This document shows positions 21,366-32,781 of a DNA stretch of 64,000 nucleotides, piece after piece. This DNA is from Incurvaria masculella (taxonomy: Eukaryota > Arthropoda > Insecta > Lepidoptera > Incurvariidae), in contig OX335660.1 of the NCBI GenBank assembly GCA_946894095.1, positions 11,413,001 through 11,477,000 on the forward strand. The letters are read 5' to 3'. Both the position numbers and the translations under genes were made by a program. The notes beneath the pieces were generated by a model that saw nothing but the letters and a program-made list of their open reading frames with translations, searched no databases and had not been told where the DNA came from. Each line of letters starts with the position of its first letter. Within the stretch, counting starts at the first letter, position 1.

Positions 21366-21760
21366 ATAGTTTTTTTTATGTGACTGGACATGGATGGCTA
21401 ATACCACACCTTCTGTCATGGTATTAGCCCAACACACCACATGGGAACTAGGTGCCATGCCAGGAACTTCCTTATATTACTCAGCTACATTGAACTGGAT
21501 CGAAAACACGGACAATTTTCATTGCCGCTTCGATCATCGTTCATCCAATGCGATGGTACCAGCCCGGGCGGGATTAACCCTACCACCTAGTAAGTAAGGA
21601 AGGGGACCTACAGTTTAACGTGGAATCGGAACCACGGCCAGCCTCTCTCAATAGTCGAATGGTCACCCATCCAAGACCAGACCGGACCCAGCGTTGCTTA
21701 ACTTCGGAGAGAGATCGCCGAAGTGTCGCGCCATTGGGCTATTGAGGCTGACAAAATAAT
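21366..21760 (-). mobile_element. Full-length SINE with 5S rRNA-derived head
   Basis: Minus-strand twin of the copy at 475-870. It has the T-run at the left, tail hairpin (ATACCACACCTTCTGTCATG), body, and then the 5S-derived head with GGTCACCCATCCAAGACCAG and CCCAGCGTTGCTTAACTTCG. Both copies share the outer start TTTTGTCAGCCTCA (minus strand), which marks the true 5' end. The insertion is followed at 21755-21780 by AATAACTCAAAATAGTAACTCA, a short direct repeat. Confidence 0.87.
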
Positions 21761-21865
21761 AACTCAAAATAGTAACTCAATACACCACATTCCTGAAGAA
21801 ATTCTAAATGAGTCTTCTAGCCCCTAAACCATGAGCTTTATGTGGTACGAAAGGAAACATAAATT

Positions 21866-21901
21866 CGCTAAATTCGGAAACGGGTGTTTCCGAATTTAGC
21901 G
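21866..21901. repeat. Perfect 16-bp hairpin
   Basis: CGCTAAATTCGGAAAC and its exact complement are separated by GGGT. The stem is AT/GC mixed, and no T-run follows that would make it a Pol III terminator. Confidence 0.85.
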
Positions 21902-22198
21902 CTAAAGAAAGTTTACATATCCATTTCCATGAGTGATCCGTAAATGTATCAGAATAGGTCGAAAGTTATGTATTGATTCCGAGAGGATTCAGGAGTGCGT
22001 ATTCCATATGTAAACGAATTAGCACAAGAATTGGTCTCCAATAAGCGATCCATTCGGGGTTTTTGTTTGAACAGGAGTCGCATACATGTACACGTTATGA
22101 AAAAAAAACATGAAACCTGCTCACGAATGTATTGGTTCTGTTTTGTCGTAATTCAACGTTTAATCGCTTAAAATCGTTTATACCATCCATGAATAGAA

Positions 22199-22514
22199 AA
22201 AACCGGCCAAGTGCGAGTCGGACTCGCACACGAAGGGTTCCGTACCATCGTACAAAAAAATAATGCAAAATACGCGTTTTTTTGTATGGGGGCCCCCTTT
22301 AATTTTAAATATTTTTTAATCTTACCTATTTGTAGTAATAGCGGCAAAATAAATACACACTCTGTGAAAATTTCAGCTGTCTATCTGTTACGGTTACTGA
22401 GATACAGCCCACGGACGGACGGACGGACGAACGGACGGACGGACGGACGGACGAACAGCGGAGGCTTAGTAATAGGGTTCCGTTTCCACCCTTTGGGTAC
22501 GGAACCCTTAAAAG
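22199..22514 (+). repeat. Repeat A, copy 2, with (ACGG)n
   Basis: Complete copy: palindrome GTGCGAGTCGGACTCGCAC at 22211-22229, AGGGTTCCGTACCATCGTAC, AT-rich centre, (GGAC)n at 22408-22450, and a 3' hairpin in which GGGTTCCG pairs with CGGAACCC at the end. Open frames across it are artefacts of the repeat. Confidence 0.85.
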
Positions 22515-22600
22515 CCAGAAAAAACGCTAAGCGAAAACGAGGTAATAACGTGGGCGGGAGATGCGACGCGGTGGGCAGATCGGGAGCCAAATTCCCATAA
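22515..22600 (-). repeat. Repeat B fragment
   Basis: Reverse of repeat B: AAAAACGCTAAGCGAAAACG and GGGCGGGAGATGCGACGCGG. It directly follows a repeat A copy, as in 3752-4275, but in the opposite orientation relative to A. Confidence 0.65.
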
Positions 22601-22610
22601 CTAGTAGGAA

Positions 22611-22890
22611 AACCGGCCAAGTGCGATTCGGACTCGCACACGAAGGGTTCCGTACCATCGTACAATATTTAACACGAAAAAATTAACAGGTTTTTTGTAT
22701 GGGGTCTTTTGTATGGGGTAAGTTTATTATTTTTTAATTTTATCTATTTGCGGCAAAATAAATACACACTCTGTGCAAATTTCAGCTGCCTACCTTTACG
22801 GTTTGTGACAGATGGACGGACGGACGGACGGACAGCGAAGGCTTAGTAATAGGGTTCCGTTTTCACCCTTTGGGTACGGAACCCTAAAAA
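22611..22890 (+). repeat. Repeat A, copy 3, with (ACGG)n
   Basis: Same order as copy 2 with a shorter (GGAC)n run (22813-22835). It ends with GGTACGGAACCCTAAAAA. Confidence 0.85.
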
Positions 22891-23454
22891 CGACTATAAT
22901 GACGGAGAAATATGAACATATCGCATCCATTCCTTTTTAACATCGTTGCTTATGACCATGAAGATAGTGAAGAGAATCGCTGCGGAGACTAGGAGCACAG
23001 GATGCTAATGCCGTTAATGAATCTAACTAGGCCTACGCTCCTGCATCCCGTGCTTAACCCAATTACGTACGTGGGCTCAGGCCGGAACACTCGTCGGACG
23101 GAAGGTAATTCAATACCAGTAAACTGATAAGCTCTTTAGATGTCCGAGTTATTAGGGATCCGCAATAATTACCTCATGTCCGTACGTGAAAGTCAAGTCA
23201 ACTTTTGAACAGTATTCGGTGATTTTTTTATGTTTTATTGAAAAAACTTATATAGCTGTGGGCCGTGTCTTGTGACCCACAATGGATTCGAGTAAGAGCT
23301 TGGTAAGAGCGGACCGGGAACTACGAGGAGCTTCTAGAAGGACATGCTTTGAGGGGCTACCATCGTAAATTAATTCGCCGAGTAAACAGGCAAATGCTAG
23401 AGTGAATAAATCTGACGTTTAGTTGAATTTCGTACCATCTTAATTGGTAAATTT
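22891..23454. other. unassigned non-coding DNA
   Basis: Nothing recognised. Confidence 0.4.
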
Positions 23455-23690
23455 CATTAAGTACATGTACTTTTGCGTACGTCGCTTATTCCAAGAAATG
23501 TGATATGTATGTATGTGCAATCGACCCTGAAGCAAAGACACATTAAAGAAAGAGCCCGGTAAAACATAACTATTTTACAAATTTACTGCTCAGCTCTTTT
23601 TATTGCTGGGCCGTTTCTTTAATTAATGTATATTTGCTTCACGATCGATTATAGATACATATATATCACATTCCTTGGTCAATTTCAGTT
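23455..23690. mobile_element. Palindromic repeat F, complete copy
   Basis: Left arm CCAAGAAATGTGATATGTATG, CGACCCTGAAGCAAAGACAC and TTAAAGAAA. The right arm is the complement ending CATATATATCACATTCCTTGG. Arms are about 60 bp with mismatches. Related single arms lie at 27900-28000 and 35478-35600. Confidence 0.7.
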
Positions 23691-23739
23691 TACATGACCT
23701 AATTGATCATTCACTTGTTTATTCACCCGGTAAGTTAAT

Positions 23740-23945
23740 TGGCCATGATAACCCCCAGGAAGCAGTTCAGTATGCATGTCGTTGTGCTTTCATTGTCGCT
23801 TCGACCATCATTCATTCAATGCGAACGGAAAGTAAGGAGCGTTTTAGGTGTCATCTGAACGACGGCCTGCCTCAACGGTCAAATGGTGACCCATACAGAA
23901 TCCGACCGCGCCCAATGTTGCTTAGCTTCGATGATGTTTTGATGT
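23740..23945 (-). mobile_element. SINE with 5S head, degenerate copy
   Basis: ATTGTCGCTTCGACCATC belongs to the SINE body. GGTGACCCATACAGAATCCG with CAATGTTGCTTAGCTTCG is the reversed 5S-derived head. Many substitutions and a deletion between body and head show an old copy. Confidence 0.7.
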
Positions 23946-24574
23946 TGCTTTGTTTGTGATGATGCCATATGTTGTGAGTACGTGGTACATGTCCATATGT
24001 AGTGCATAAGGTCCACACCTATAGTGGTCCATCCTCTATATTACCGAATGCTCATGGTTTTCGCTGCTGTTGCCATAATTGTTACAGGTAAAAACACTTT
24101 GGCACTTTGCCAACTTTTGCCTACCCTTCCAAGTTAGCCCAGAATTAATAATTAATTGTACGGCCCTATTTTTTACGACATCCTTGGATACAAAACTTAT
24201 ATAACAATTTAACATCGGATCACTTTAACTATGTTACTCATTAGTTTAGAAATTTCGTTTGGGTTGTTCCATACGTACTTTCTAAATTACAAGGCACACC
24301 AGCGTGGCCACCACTAATTTGTCAATAAAATGTAGGGAGAGCCATTTCATCCGCTAACCATTCAAAACGCGCTCCCGTCGCACTAACAAATTTGCACCGA
24401 CTTTCGCACTTTTGAACTGCCCGGCTCGGCGCTGGCGAAGAATGCGGCCGTTCGTCTTTTTGTAGTCTCACTCCGGCCCAGCACAGATTAAAGCTAGCTT
24501 TCCGAGCGATCCCTGCTAGCATTACGCTTTTGCCGCAGTGGAGTAAACTACGTTAGGTCGGCAATATTTTTGAG
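23946..24574. other. unassigned non-coding DNA
   Basis: 24330-24540 is richer in GC and has several short overlapping frames. No gene is supported. Confidence 0.35.
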
Positions 24575-24750
24575 GGATACAGGGTGTAAGGGTGTCCAGG
24601 AAATCGTGTGGTCTTGATTGACGAAGTTAGGGTCAGAGGAAATTTACAAAGAGATCTAAATGTGCGACATTTAGTTCTCTTTGTAAATTTCCTCTGAAAA
24701 GTTGTACAATCTTATAAGTTTCCGAGAAATGTTTAAGGTTTCCGGATGGT
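24575..24750. repeat. Region with 30-bp near-perfect hairpin
   Basis: 24634-24663 pairs with 24667-24696 with one mismatch and a 3-nt loop GCG. The arm begins CAGAGGAAATTTACAAAGAG. Just upstream stands GGGTGTAAGGGTGTCC, similar to ends of Tc1/mariner-like repeats, so this may be the core of a palindromic element. A hairpin RNA gene is the other option. Confidence 0.6.
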
Positions 24751-24996
24751 TGCCAGACGGCATTTCAATTTCCTGATAGATTTTAGGAATTTGAATGACT
24801 CCCATCAGGATCCTTGCAAGGCGAGATATTTTTAAATCTTTACGAATTTTTCATACTGGTTGTATGGTCTGGGGCGACAGCCGCAAATGGGTCGCTACCC
24901 AAATACCTAATTCGAGTAGTGGACTGTATAGAATAATGATTTGACCAATTGAACCCTGACTTGAACGGACTATAGGCAGGATAGGAGAGGACTCAC

Positions 24997-25251
24997 CAGT
25001 GGCGTAGTGTGGTCTGCAGCCCTCCTGACTCCTCGGGTTCCGTCTCCGCCACCACTTTTTGTGGTGCGTGGACGCTACGCGGGTTGGATCCACGGCGGGA
25101 TATGATCGTTCCTTGGATCTTGGAGCTGTTGAGGATGTGCGAAGCCAGCAGAACGTCCGCCGGCATCGACGTGTGCCATGAGTCTCTGGCGACCCACAGT
25201 TCTTCATTCGCTCGGCGCGAATGAAGGTAGTTCGGTAAAAAAGGCTTGCCC
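24997..25251 (-). CDS. Possible internal exon (host gene or transposon)
   Basis: On the minus strand an open stretch of about 85 codons runs between an AG at 25252-25253 and a consensus donor CTG|GTGAGT at 24991-24997. It reads NEELWVARDSWHTSMPADV and later SSKIQGTIISRRGSNPRS and ETEPEESGGLQ, a protein-like mix of residues. The acceptor side is weak (short pyrimidine stretch TTTCCC). I recognise no family. An alternative frame of 118 codons on the same strand is also open, which weakens the case. Confidence 0.22.
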
Positions 25252-25477
25252 TCGGGAAATTAGTTCCACAAGGGTGTAACAGTTAAGTGATTGGAAGAAA
25301 GGATGAGACATTGTTCAAGTCTGATTTTTCACAAATTTTAAGATTCCCATTGAGTAGCCTGGACAGTTTGTGAAACAAATCCAATTCGCTCGAGCGGACA
25401 TTTGTCAAAGTCGTCTAGAAAAAAAATGCCATGGTTAATTTAAAGAAGATGCGATCGATTCGCTTTGCTTACTTAGG

Positions 25478-25625
25478 CCCGGTTGTACGAAGAGACGGCC
25501 GATTTAATCAATGTTCAAACACGTCACATTTAGTGATCCGCATAGAGTTCCTTCCATACTGCCCACACAAAGTGACGTGTCTGATCATACTTTGACGTTG
25601 ATCTTACCAAAGATCATAAAATAAC
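25478..25625. mobile_element. Palindromic repeat C, copy 1
   Basis: GGCCGATTTAATCAATGTTC, AAACACGTCAC, TCCGCATAGAGTTCCTTCCA, GTGACGTGT and TCATACTTTGACGTTGAT occur in order. The CACGTCAC and GTGACGTG blocks are inverted repeats around the centre. Other copies are at 33085-33235, 45112-45275 and 62998-63135. Confidence 0.75.
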
Positions 25626-26034
25626 AGCAAACTGAACCAAACGTATCAATAAATAAAAACAAAAAATTGAACTAAAAATCGAACAATCAGCATGAATTCA
25701 ACATCGAAATAAAAATGTTGTGATGACTACAAAACATGTGAAATATAAAAGAATATTCCGTCTTAATTGCTTACCGAGAAAGTTGACATACCAACTTACC
25801 ATTTTCCTAAAATTTAACAGGAAAGGGTTCATTGAAATGCCGCCTGACTATTGCGTCTGACAAATATAGAACACTAACATGTTTCCTAGAAAACTTTTCA
25901 GTTTACGGATTTCACAGATTTCCTGCGGGATCTATTTACGTCTGTAGAAAAGGGGAGAGAAGTATGCAGTGATTACTGCTGATATGTTATCAGCCATAAT
26001 CACAGCATTAACTGCCCCGTTCATGAACCACTTT
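25626..26034. other. unassigned non-coding DNA
   Basis: Nothing recognised. Confidence 0.45.
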
Positions 26035-26330
26035 CTTTCCCTTTCTGAGTTAGATACGTGCATTTCGTTACGAATGCGAGCTGTTTGGAATCCATGTAAA
26101 ACTGTAAGGAGACATAGGCATAGACATACATAGGTGGTAGGGTTCAGTCCGCCGGCTTGGTACTATCGCATGGGATGAAAAGATGGTCGAAGCGGCAATG
26201 AAAAATTGTTTATATTTTCCATCCCGCTCAATGCAGCGGTGTTCACAAAGTGAAGGTCCTGGCATGGTTATTCCTTTGGGATGCGGTGTGTTGGGTTAAT
26301 ATAATGACGGGGGTATTAGAGATGTATGTT
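26035..26330 (+). mobile_element. SINE, tRNA-headed subfamily, head lost
   Basis: It starts inside the part found only in tRNA-headed copies (CTTTCTGAGTTAGATACGTG, GAATGCGAGCTG) and then has the shared body and tail. An extra GACATAGGCATAGACATACA sits where the CCCTTCC stretch normally stands. Confidence 0.75.
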
Positions 26331-27234
26331 CAAATTCTTCCTCCCTCTCCGGGAAAGAACGATTATTTATGTGATGTATGTATACTCTATGTGATTATCG
26401 ATGTGTATGTTCGTATGTTTACTGAATAAGTAGTAAAAATGTCGATATTTCCTATTAGAATCGACCTAAGGCAACCAATTTGCTCGCATCTATGTACTAT
26501 CCATTGAATTACCCGGCGTCTATACATCCATCTGTTCTCGACGGTCGAATTAGGAGTGAGAATGCTTCAGCGATTGTTCGCTTCGTAGTTCTGATAGTGG
26601 CCGATAGAGGTGACCAAGCATTATAAATGGCTCTGTACTTAGTTTCTGTTAAGTCTGGAAGAGACATGATCGATTTTAGTGTTCGTATAATTTTAATTTA
26701 GATTATGAAAAGAATAAATTTAAATAATAGTTATAGAGTTATTTAAAGTAGTTAGACAGGTAGGAAGAGAGTATTCGTTGTATTTATAGAGAATGTTCTT
26801 TTAAATGCGCACACCATACGGGCTGTTTCTATAGGCAAAAATGAGCGCTTTACCATTTAATGTTTTACTAAAATCTTCAAAAAATATAGCAGTTCAGTTA
26901 CATATAGGTTGATTTTTACATGCATATATAATATGCATACTTATTTTATCCTAAAAAATATCCGCATTTAAAAGAGCACCCGTATATAAATTGAAAAGTA
27001 AATACAATGCCACCAAATATAAACCATGACTCAAGTACAGCCTACGACCCTAGATGTAATAGCCATACACGTACGGTTACGTACAAATATATATACTAGG
27101 TTCGTTGTGATTGGCTTAATCAACGTATGTACTTTAATCTCTTTACCAAAGCAATCTTACCGTGTGGATTAGTGAGATTAGAATTCGTAGGTTGGAACTA
27201 GTTTCATGTCACCGTCTGAGTGTAACTTTCCTAT
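26331..27234. other. unassigned non-coding DNA
   Basis: AT-rich. Nothing recognised. Confidence 0.45.
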
Positions 27235-27530
27235 TTTTTTATATGACTGGATATGTGTTGCTAATATCAAACCGACTGCACTGAGATGATCAATTCATGA
27301 TAATAGACCATCACAATTATTGGAACTTGGTGTCATATCAGGACGTTTCTTTTATTGCTTAATTTATCCAGTTTAATGGATGGAAAACACGGAAAATATT
27401 CTAAGACCTAGTAAATATGGCAAGGAACCTGAAGCTATACGTGGAGTCAGAACCACGAATCAATAACCCATTAGTGCCTCGTACGTCATACATGGGAAGA
27501 AATACAGTGCAACCACTTGAATTATGTATT
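27235..27530 (-). mobile_element. SINE, very degenerate copy with unidentified head
   Basis: TTATATGACTGGATATG, ATGGATGGAAAACACGG and ACGTGGAGTCAGAACCACG mark the family on the minus strand. The head (27480-27530) shares GGAAGAAATACAGTG with the copy at 11140-11400 and has no 5S or tRNA signature. Confidence 0.6.
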
Positions 27531-27899
27531 TACTCATACGACTATTTTAACAGCGCGAATAGATTGGTCTTTCTTGATAGTTGTTCGATGTTCATAACAT
27601 GGCATTGTTATGCCATCATATTCTGTATACTGTGATGAACAGTTTATAAGAATAGCCTACCCCCATTCGAATGAGAGTAGGGTACTAGAACGTACCATAA
27701 GAGTGTAGGCATTACCGTGAAATAGTGCTGTGGGTTGTCGTGTCCACTTCACCAGGTCGCCACGGAGTGTTTCCGGGAAGCAGCTTACTGGCCAGTTAGT
27801 TCACCGAAGGGAGTAAGAAACTCACAACCCGACCCGAGTAGATATTTTTTTTAGCTTTGTAGTTAATGTAAATATAATTTTTCATACTAAGCAAGAACG
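27531..27899. other. unassigned non-coding DNA
   Basis: Nothing recognised. Confidence 0.4.
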
Positions 27900-28366
27900 T
27901 TCCTTTTCCCAAGGAATGTGATATGCATGTGTTTATAATCGACTGTGAAGCAAGGGTACATTCATTAAAGAAACGATTATATGTATGTACATACATATCA
28001 CATGCATTTAAAGTTTATGGTATTTATTTACATGTAGAATTATTAAAGAACGTTTGAACGTTCTAATGATATTAGGAAAAATATTTTACTTGTTATTAAT
28101 AAACATGCAATTATAATATTAGTTTCCAACTGTAACTCAAGAATCTCAATCATTTTATGTGTAATTATGTACATATATATCACATTCCCTAATAGTTTAT
28201 GGTATTTATTTACCTGTAGAATTTTTAAATTATTTTCAAACGTTTTAATGACAACAGACAAAGAGAATATTACAATTATTGGGGAAAACATTTTACTTGT
28301 TGTTAATAAACATACGATTATAATATTACTTTCCAACTGTAACTCAAGAATGCTCAATCATGCTTA
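27900..28366. repeat. Repeat F arm followed by a diverged tandem repeat
   Basis: 27900-28000 is one arm of palindromic repeat F. 27992-28155 and 28178-28365 then form a direct repeat: both run from a CACAT(G/T)C start through AGTTTATGGTATTTATTTAC, TTTTACTTGTT and CCAACTGTAACTCAAGAAT. The units differ by indels and many substitutions. Confidence 0.7.
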
Positions 28367-28754
28367 TTTAAGTCAATTTATATTTCACATGAAAAATTGT
28401 TCTTTTTCTTCCCGGCCATTAGCCAAATTGACGTAATTTTCCGTAGTTTTTCCGCGGCAAATGGAAGTCATTTGTGTGAAAACTTTTACTTTATTGCTCG
28501 CGCTAGTTAATAATTATGAGCTCTATTTGGGACGCCATTCAATCTGATGACTGTTCCTAATTAAGGCAAATGGAAATGCAGTAGATATGCCTCGTCGGTG
28601 TTTTTTGTTAATGATTTTATAAACTTATAAATGTGTTTTAGATTTATACAAAATGGTCTAGCAGCTAGAGAATGGATTATTTTCATAACTTATCACTTCA
28701 CTTTGCACAGCTTCACTCTGAGGAATTATGTTTTGTAATGTAAAGTAGGTTCGG
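28367..28754. other. unassigned, possibly regulatory non-coding DNA
   Basis: 28430-28620 reads as complex, non-repetitive text with CGCTAGTTAATAATTATGAG and CCTAATTAAGGCAAATGG, that is, AT-core homeodomain-type sites. This is suggestive only. Confidence 0.25.
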
Positions 28755-29090
28755 CAGTAGCATGCACCACTTTCCGGGTTCGATAAGTGTATTTCGTCAC
28801 GAATGCGAGATGCTCCATGTTTCGGAATCCATGTAAAACTGTAGGTCCCCTTCCCCCACTAGGTGGTAGGGTTTAAGCACGCCCGGGTTGGTACCATCAT
28901 ATTGGATGAAAAGATGGTCGAAGCGGCAATGCAAAATTGTCCGTGTTTTCCATCCAGTTCAATGTAGTCGTGCTCATAAAGAGAAGGTCCTGGCATGGCA
29001 CCAAACTCCTTCGGAAATGTGGTGTATTGGGCTATCATAACGGTAGTTGTGTGGTATTAGCCATCCAAATCAGGTCGCATAAAAAAAAAA
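28755..29090 (+). mobile_element. SINE, tRNA-headed subfamily, nearly complete
   Basis: It starts at AGCATGCACCACTTTCCGGG just after where the tRNA-like part would end. It carries TTCGTCACGAATGCGAG, CTGTAGGTCCCCTTCC, the body, the CATAACGGTAGTTGTGTGG tail hairpin and a final A-run (29079-29090). Confidence 0.85.
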
Positions 29091-29464
29091 TTAAGCATTC
29101 GTGTTTATTTCATAAATGTGGAGCGAAATGAATCTATAAACGACCAATCTATAGACGAGGGCTTTATACACCCGATATATGCTGGTTGGTAACTAGAAAA
29201 TACTTGCAATGTTACTATGCATAAATTTAATAATTTATATATTTCATCCTTTTGCACTGAGTGTTGCTGATTCTTTTGTTCTTTGTCTTAAAATGTTCTA
29301 CCAATTATGTTTGTTTGGAGGTAGCATTTATGTCTGAGTGTTTATTTCATAAATGTGGACCGAAATAAATCTATAAACCAGCGAAGTTTCTTTTTGGGGC
29401 TCTTATTTATCGAAATCTAGTAATACGCGGATCTATAAGTGTATGATATAACTTAGTGTAGTTT
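29091..29464. repeat. Stretch with a 42-bp direct repeat
   Basis: GTGTTTATTTCATAAATGTG with GAAATGAATCTATAAAC at 29099-29141 recurs at 29338-29379 with three changes. The sequence between is AT-rich. Confidence 0.65.
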
Positions 29465-29880
29465 GTACGCGCCCAGGCAGGTCGCACTTCACAAGCGAAG
29501 GAGTTGCAATGCCCGGTAGCCTCGGGACGTCACAGCGGGCCACCAGAGGAGTAGGAACAGCCACCTACCTCCAGCAGCACCAGCTCCTAGGCGTCCAGGT
29601 CCCGGGACGGCGTTCGGCGGCGCAGCACTTCGCCCAGACGTGGAGAGACGCTACGTTGTCAGGCGCGCGGCGGGTTGCGGGCGTGGAGCCCTAAGAGGAG
29701 CTCCGAGCTCCACCATGGAAAAGATTGCGGGGCGCGGCGCATGCGTGCACCATGCGTGACAGCTAGTAGGCGAGAGAGAGTGGCATAGGAAAAACTTCGG
29801 AATGGGATTGAATGCTTGTGAAGTGCAAACTACCCACCTAGGTCACCCATGCCATATTGGCGTGAACATAGTTTGAATAA
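29465..29880. repeat. GC-rich element with inverted ends
   Basis: A CG-rich island in an AT-rich setting. GCACTTCACAAGC near the left end (about 29483) and its complement GCTTGTGAAGTGC (about 29816) are inverted repeats. The right end is followed by GAATAAAATTATTTTAAATAAA. A 61-codon frame inside has no recognisable domain. It is either a repeat or a retrocopied GC-rich exon. Confidence 0.4.
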
Positions 29881-30236
29881 AATTATTTTAAATAAATGAA
29901 ATCAAACTTGATTTCATAATTCGTCAACACCCGGCCTATTTAATTTTTGATATATCAAAATCATTTCACGGAATATTATCGGAAAAAAACTGGAGATCAT
30001 TGAAGCCACAATGCTATCGATTCCACGTCAAGCCAATAATCTTATCGTAGAACTTTCTTCGCCAACAAACAATTAAGTAGGCGCTTAAATGGAGAAAATA
30101 TTATTCGTCTCTCCGGCTTATTGCCTGTTGAAATACGATCTTCTTTCAATTCGCGACAGGGGAAGCCAATTACACTGAGTTTTTCCTCAAATAGGAATCC
30201 ATAAATATAGGAAAGTTTTTCCTTTGGCGCAAAAAA
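29881..30236. other. unassigned non-coding DNA
   Basis: Complex, non-repetitive sequence. Nothing recognised. Confidence 0.35.
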
Positions 30237-31914
30237 GATAAAGTACTTTTATATATCGCCAGCAGTACCTAAATGCTTTAGTTTAACAATATTATGGCAT
30301 GATTTAGTAAGAAATTGGTTAATGTTGTTTACAGTTTTACTTATTGGCTCGTTGCCGAAGGCTTTGGTTAAATTCTCTACCAAAAAAATTTAAAAAAATT
30401 GTAAGAAATTTTGTGGGCTTCTTTTAATACATTTAATGCGGTCGTTCTTTATGTATTATGTATTTTTGAAGGCGAACAGGTATACTTATATTATTTTAGA
30501 GTCCATTAAGTCACAACCGCCGCATACTATAAATTAAAAAACTTCTTTTTTCTTTCCCGTAGAAACTGAGCAACGAAACGATTTTGTATTGGTTCATTCA
30601 ATTTAGTTTATGATTTACAACTATACGGTTCTATCACAGCATACTTTCGCTTCCTTAATAGACCTACATATTTGTAATTATTTGTCAACTACTTTTACTT
30701 AGTATAAACTTATTTTTTTCTTACATAATAAAGCAAACAAAATGTATGGCTTTATGTTTAAAGTCAGTGCCTTTCCGCACGTAAAAAGATATACACATAT
30801 ATATTAAGAATACCCAAAGGAAAGTAATATTTCACAAAACTAACCTAAAAATGTATTTCAAATAGTGTTTGCTGGATTGTTTCTACTTAGTGACTGAGTA
30901 AATCACATGAATTGTAAACATATGAGGAATTAAACCAAACCACTTTACGTTGAAACGGTCTCGTATAAGCTATAGTGCTTTTCTGGCACATAACAACACT
31001 AGCAATGTCCTTTGTTTATCACCTCTTAGGTCTTTGCCTTTGGTAGAGTGAAAGAGGTCTACTATTTAAGGCAATGATAAAGTACTTTTATATATCGCCA
31101 GCAGTACCTAAATGCTTTAGTTTAACAATATTATGGCATGATTTAGTAAGAAATTGGTTAATGTTGTTTACAGTTTTACTTATTGGCTCGTTGCCGAAGG
31201 CTTTGGTTAAATTCTCTACCAAAAAAATTTAAAAAAATTGTAAGAAATTTTGTGGGCTTCTTTTAATACATTTAATGCGGTCGTTCTTTATGTATTATGT
31301 ATTTTTGAAGGCGAACAGGTATACTTATATTATTTTAGAGTCCATTAAGTCACAACCGCCGCATACTATAAATTAAAAAACTTCTTTTTTCTTTCCCGTA
31401 GAAACTGAGCAACGAAACGATTTTGTATTGGTTCATTCAATTTAGTTTATGATTTACAACTATACGGTTCTATCACAGCATACTTTCGCTTCCTTAATAG
31501 ACCTACATATTTGTAATTATTTGTCAACTACTTTTACTTAGTATAAACTTATTTTTTTCTTACATAATAAAGCAAACAAAATGTATGGCTTTATGTTTAA
31601 AGTCAGTGCCTTTCCGCACGTAAAAAGATATACACATATATATTAAGAATACCCAAAGGAAAGTAATATTTCACAAAACTAACCTAAAAATGTATTTCAA
31701 ATAGTGTTTGCTGGATTGTTTCTACTTAGTGACTGAGTAAATCACATGAATTGTAAACATATGAGGAATTAAACCAAACCACTTTACGTTGAAACGGTCT
31801 CGTATAAGCTATAGTGCTTTTCTGGCACATAACAACACTAGCAATGTCCTTTGTTTATCACCTCTTAGGTCTTTGCCTTTGGTAGAGTGAAAGAGGTCTA
31901 CTATTTAAGGCAAT
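30237..31914. repeat. Perfect tandem duplication, 839-bp unit
   Basis: 30237-31075 and 31076-31914 are identical in every line I compared. Each starts GATAAAGTACTTTTATATAT and ends CTACTATTTAAGGCAAT. The unit has no supported gene, only AT-rich text with TTTCTTTCCCGTAG and AATAAAGCAAAC. Identity over 839 bp implies a very recent event or an assembly artefact. Confidence 0.95.
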
Positions 31915-32781
31915 GGAGCATTGTAGCAGCCATTGACTTGAAGCAAAGCTATTCCTCAAAGTTTTTAGCAATTGTTAAAAAAATCACACACTTGTTTTAA
32001 TGGCACAGAGAAACACTTACTTAATACCAAATGTTATTCTCTACCAGTATACCTTACGCATATCACGAAAACATATACAGTAATAGAGAGTATAATTAAA
32101 CTTAAGTTATTGACAAATTTGTAAATATTATAACTATATGCAAAATTACAATAATTTAAGATATAATATAGAATATAATATCTATAATAGAGAGTTGAGG
32201 ACATTTGATCGACACAGTTGAAAAAAAAACTTCCATTACTATTTCTTGCAATTATTTAAAGTATCAAATATTTGCGTCCCCTCCTAAATATAATTGATTG
32301 CATTTAGACGTGAATAGGTTTGTTTGTTCCATGAACTTCTCTTCATCTACACCCTAAGAAGTTAACCTTATGTCATGAAATAAAAAATTAAATCCTTTGA
32401 TTGCCTCCTGTGATTAAGTCATGATCCACTATTTGTTTTGCTAAATATATTTTCGTGAAAAATAATCAGTGTAAAAGATTAATACTTGCCTTCGCTAACG
32501 CCTTAAGGAAATTGCGTGTTGAATATCCCGTATCTAATCGACACGTCAATCTTCATTATTTATGACCTAATATTATGTACACACTATCGGCAAAGAAAAT
32601 CGTTTCAACCCAATGTAAGTTTATATCTACATATATCTTAGCGGTGGCGGAAGGTTTCTAGGAAATAACACAGCTGACAGTGTGTCAGCTAAGTTCGTGA
32701 GAAAAAGGGCGCCTCCGCCACCAGCCGTGTATTTCGTTACACGGACAATTTGTTTTCGACCGTCTATAACACAATATCTAT
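31915..32781. other. unassigned non-coding DNA
   Basis: AT-rich. A 90-codon open frame (32627-32899, minus) runs across the edge of the next element and is not treated as a gene. Confidence 0.45.

Noticed and set aside
22211..22600. 129-codon frame at repeat A
   Set aside because: Encodes (DGRT)n from the (ACGG)n microsatellite and runs into repeat B.
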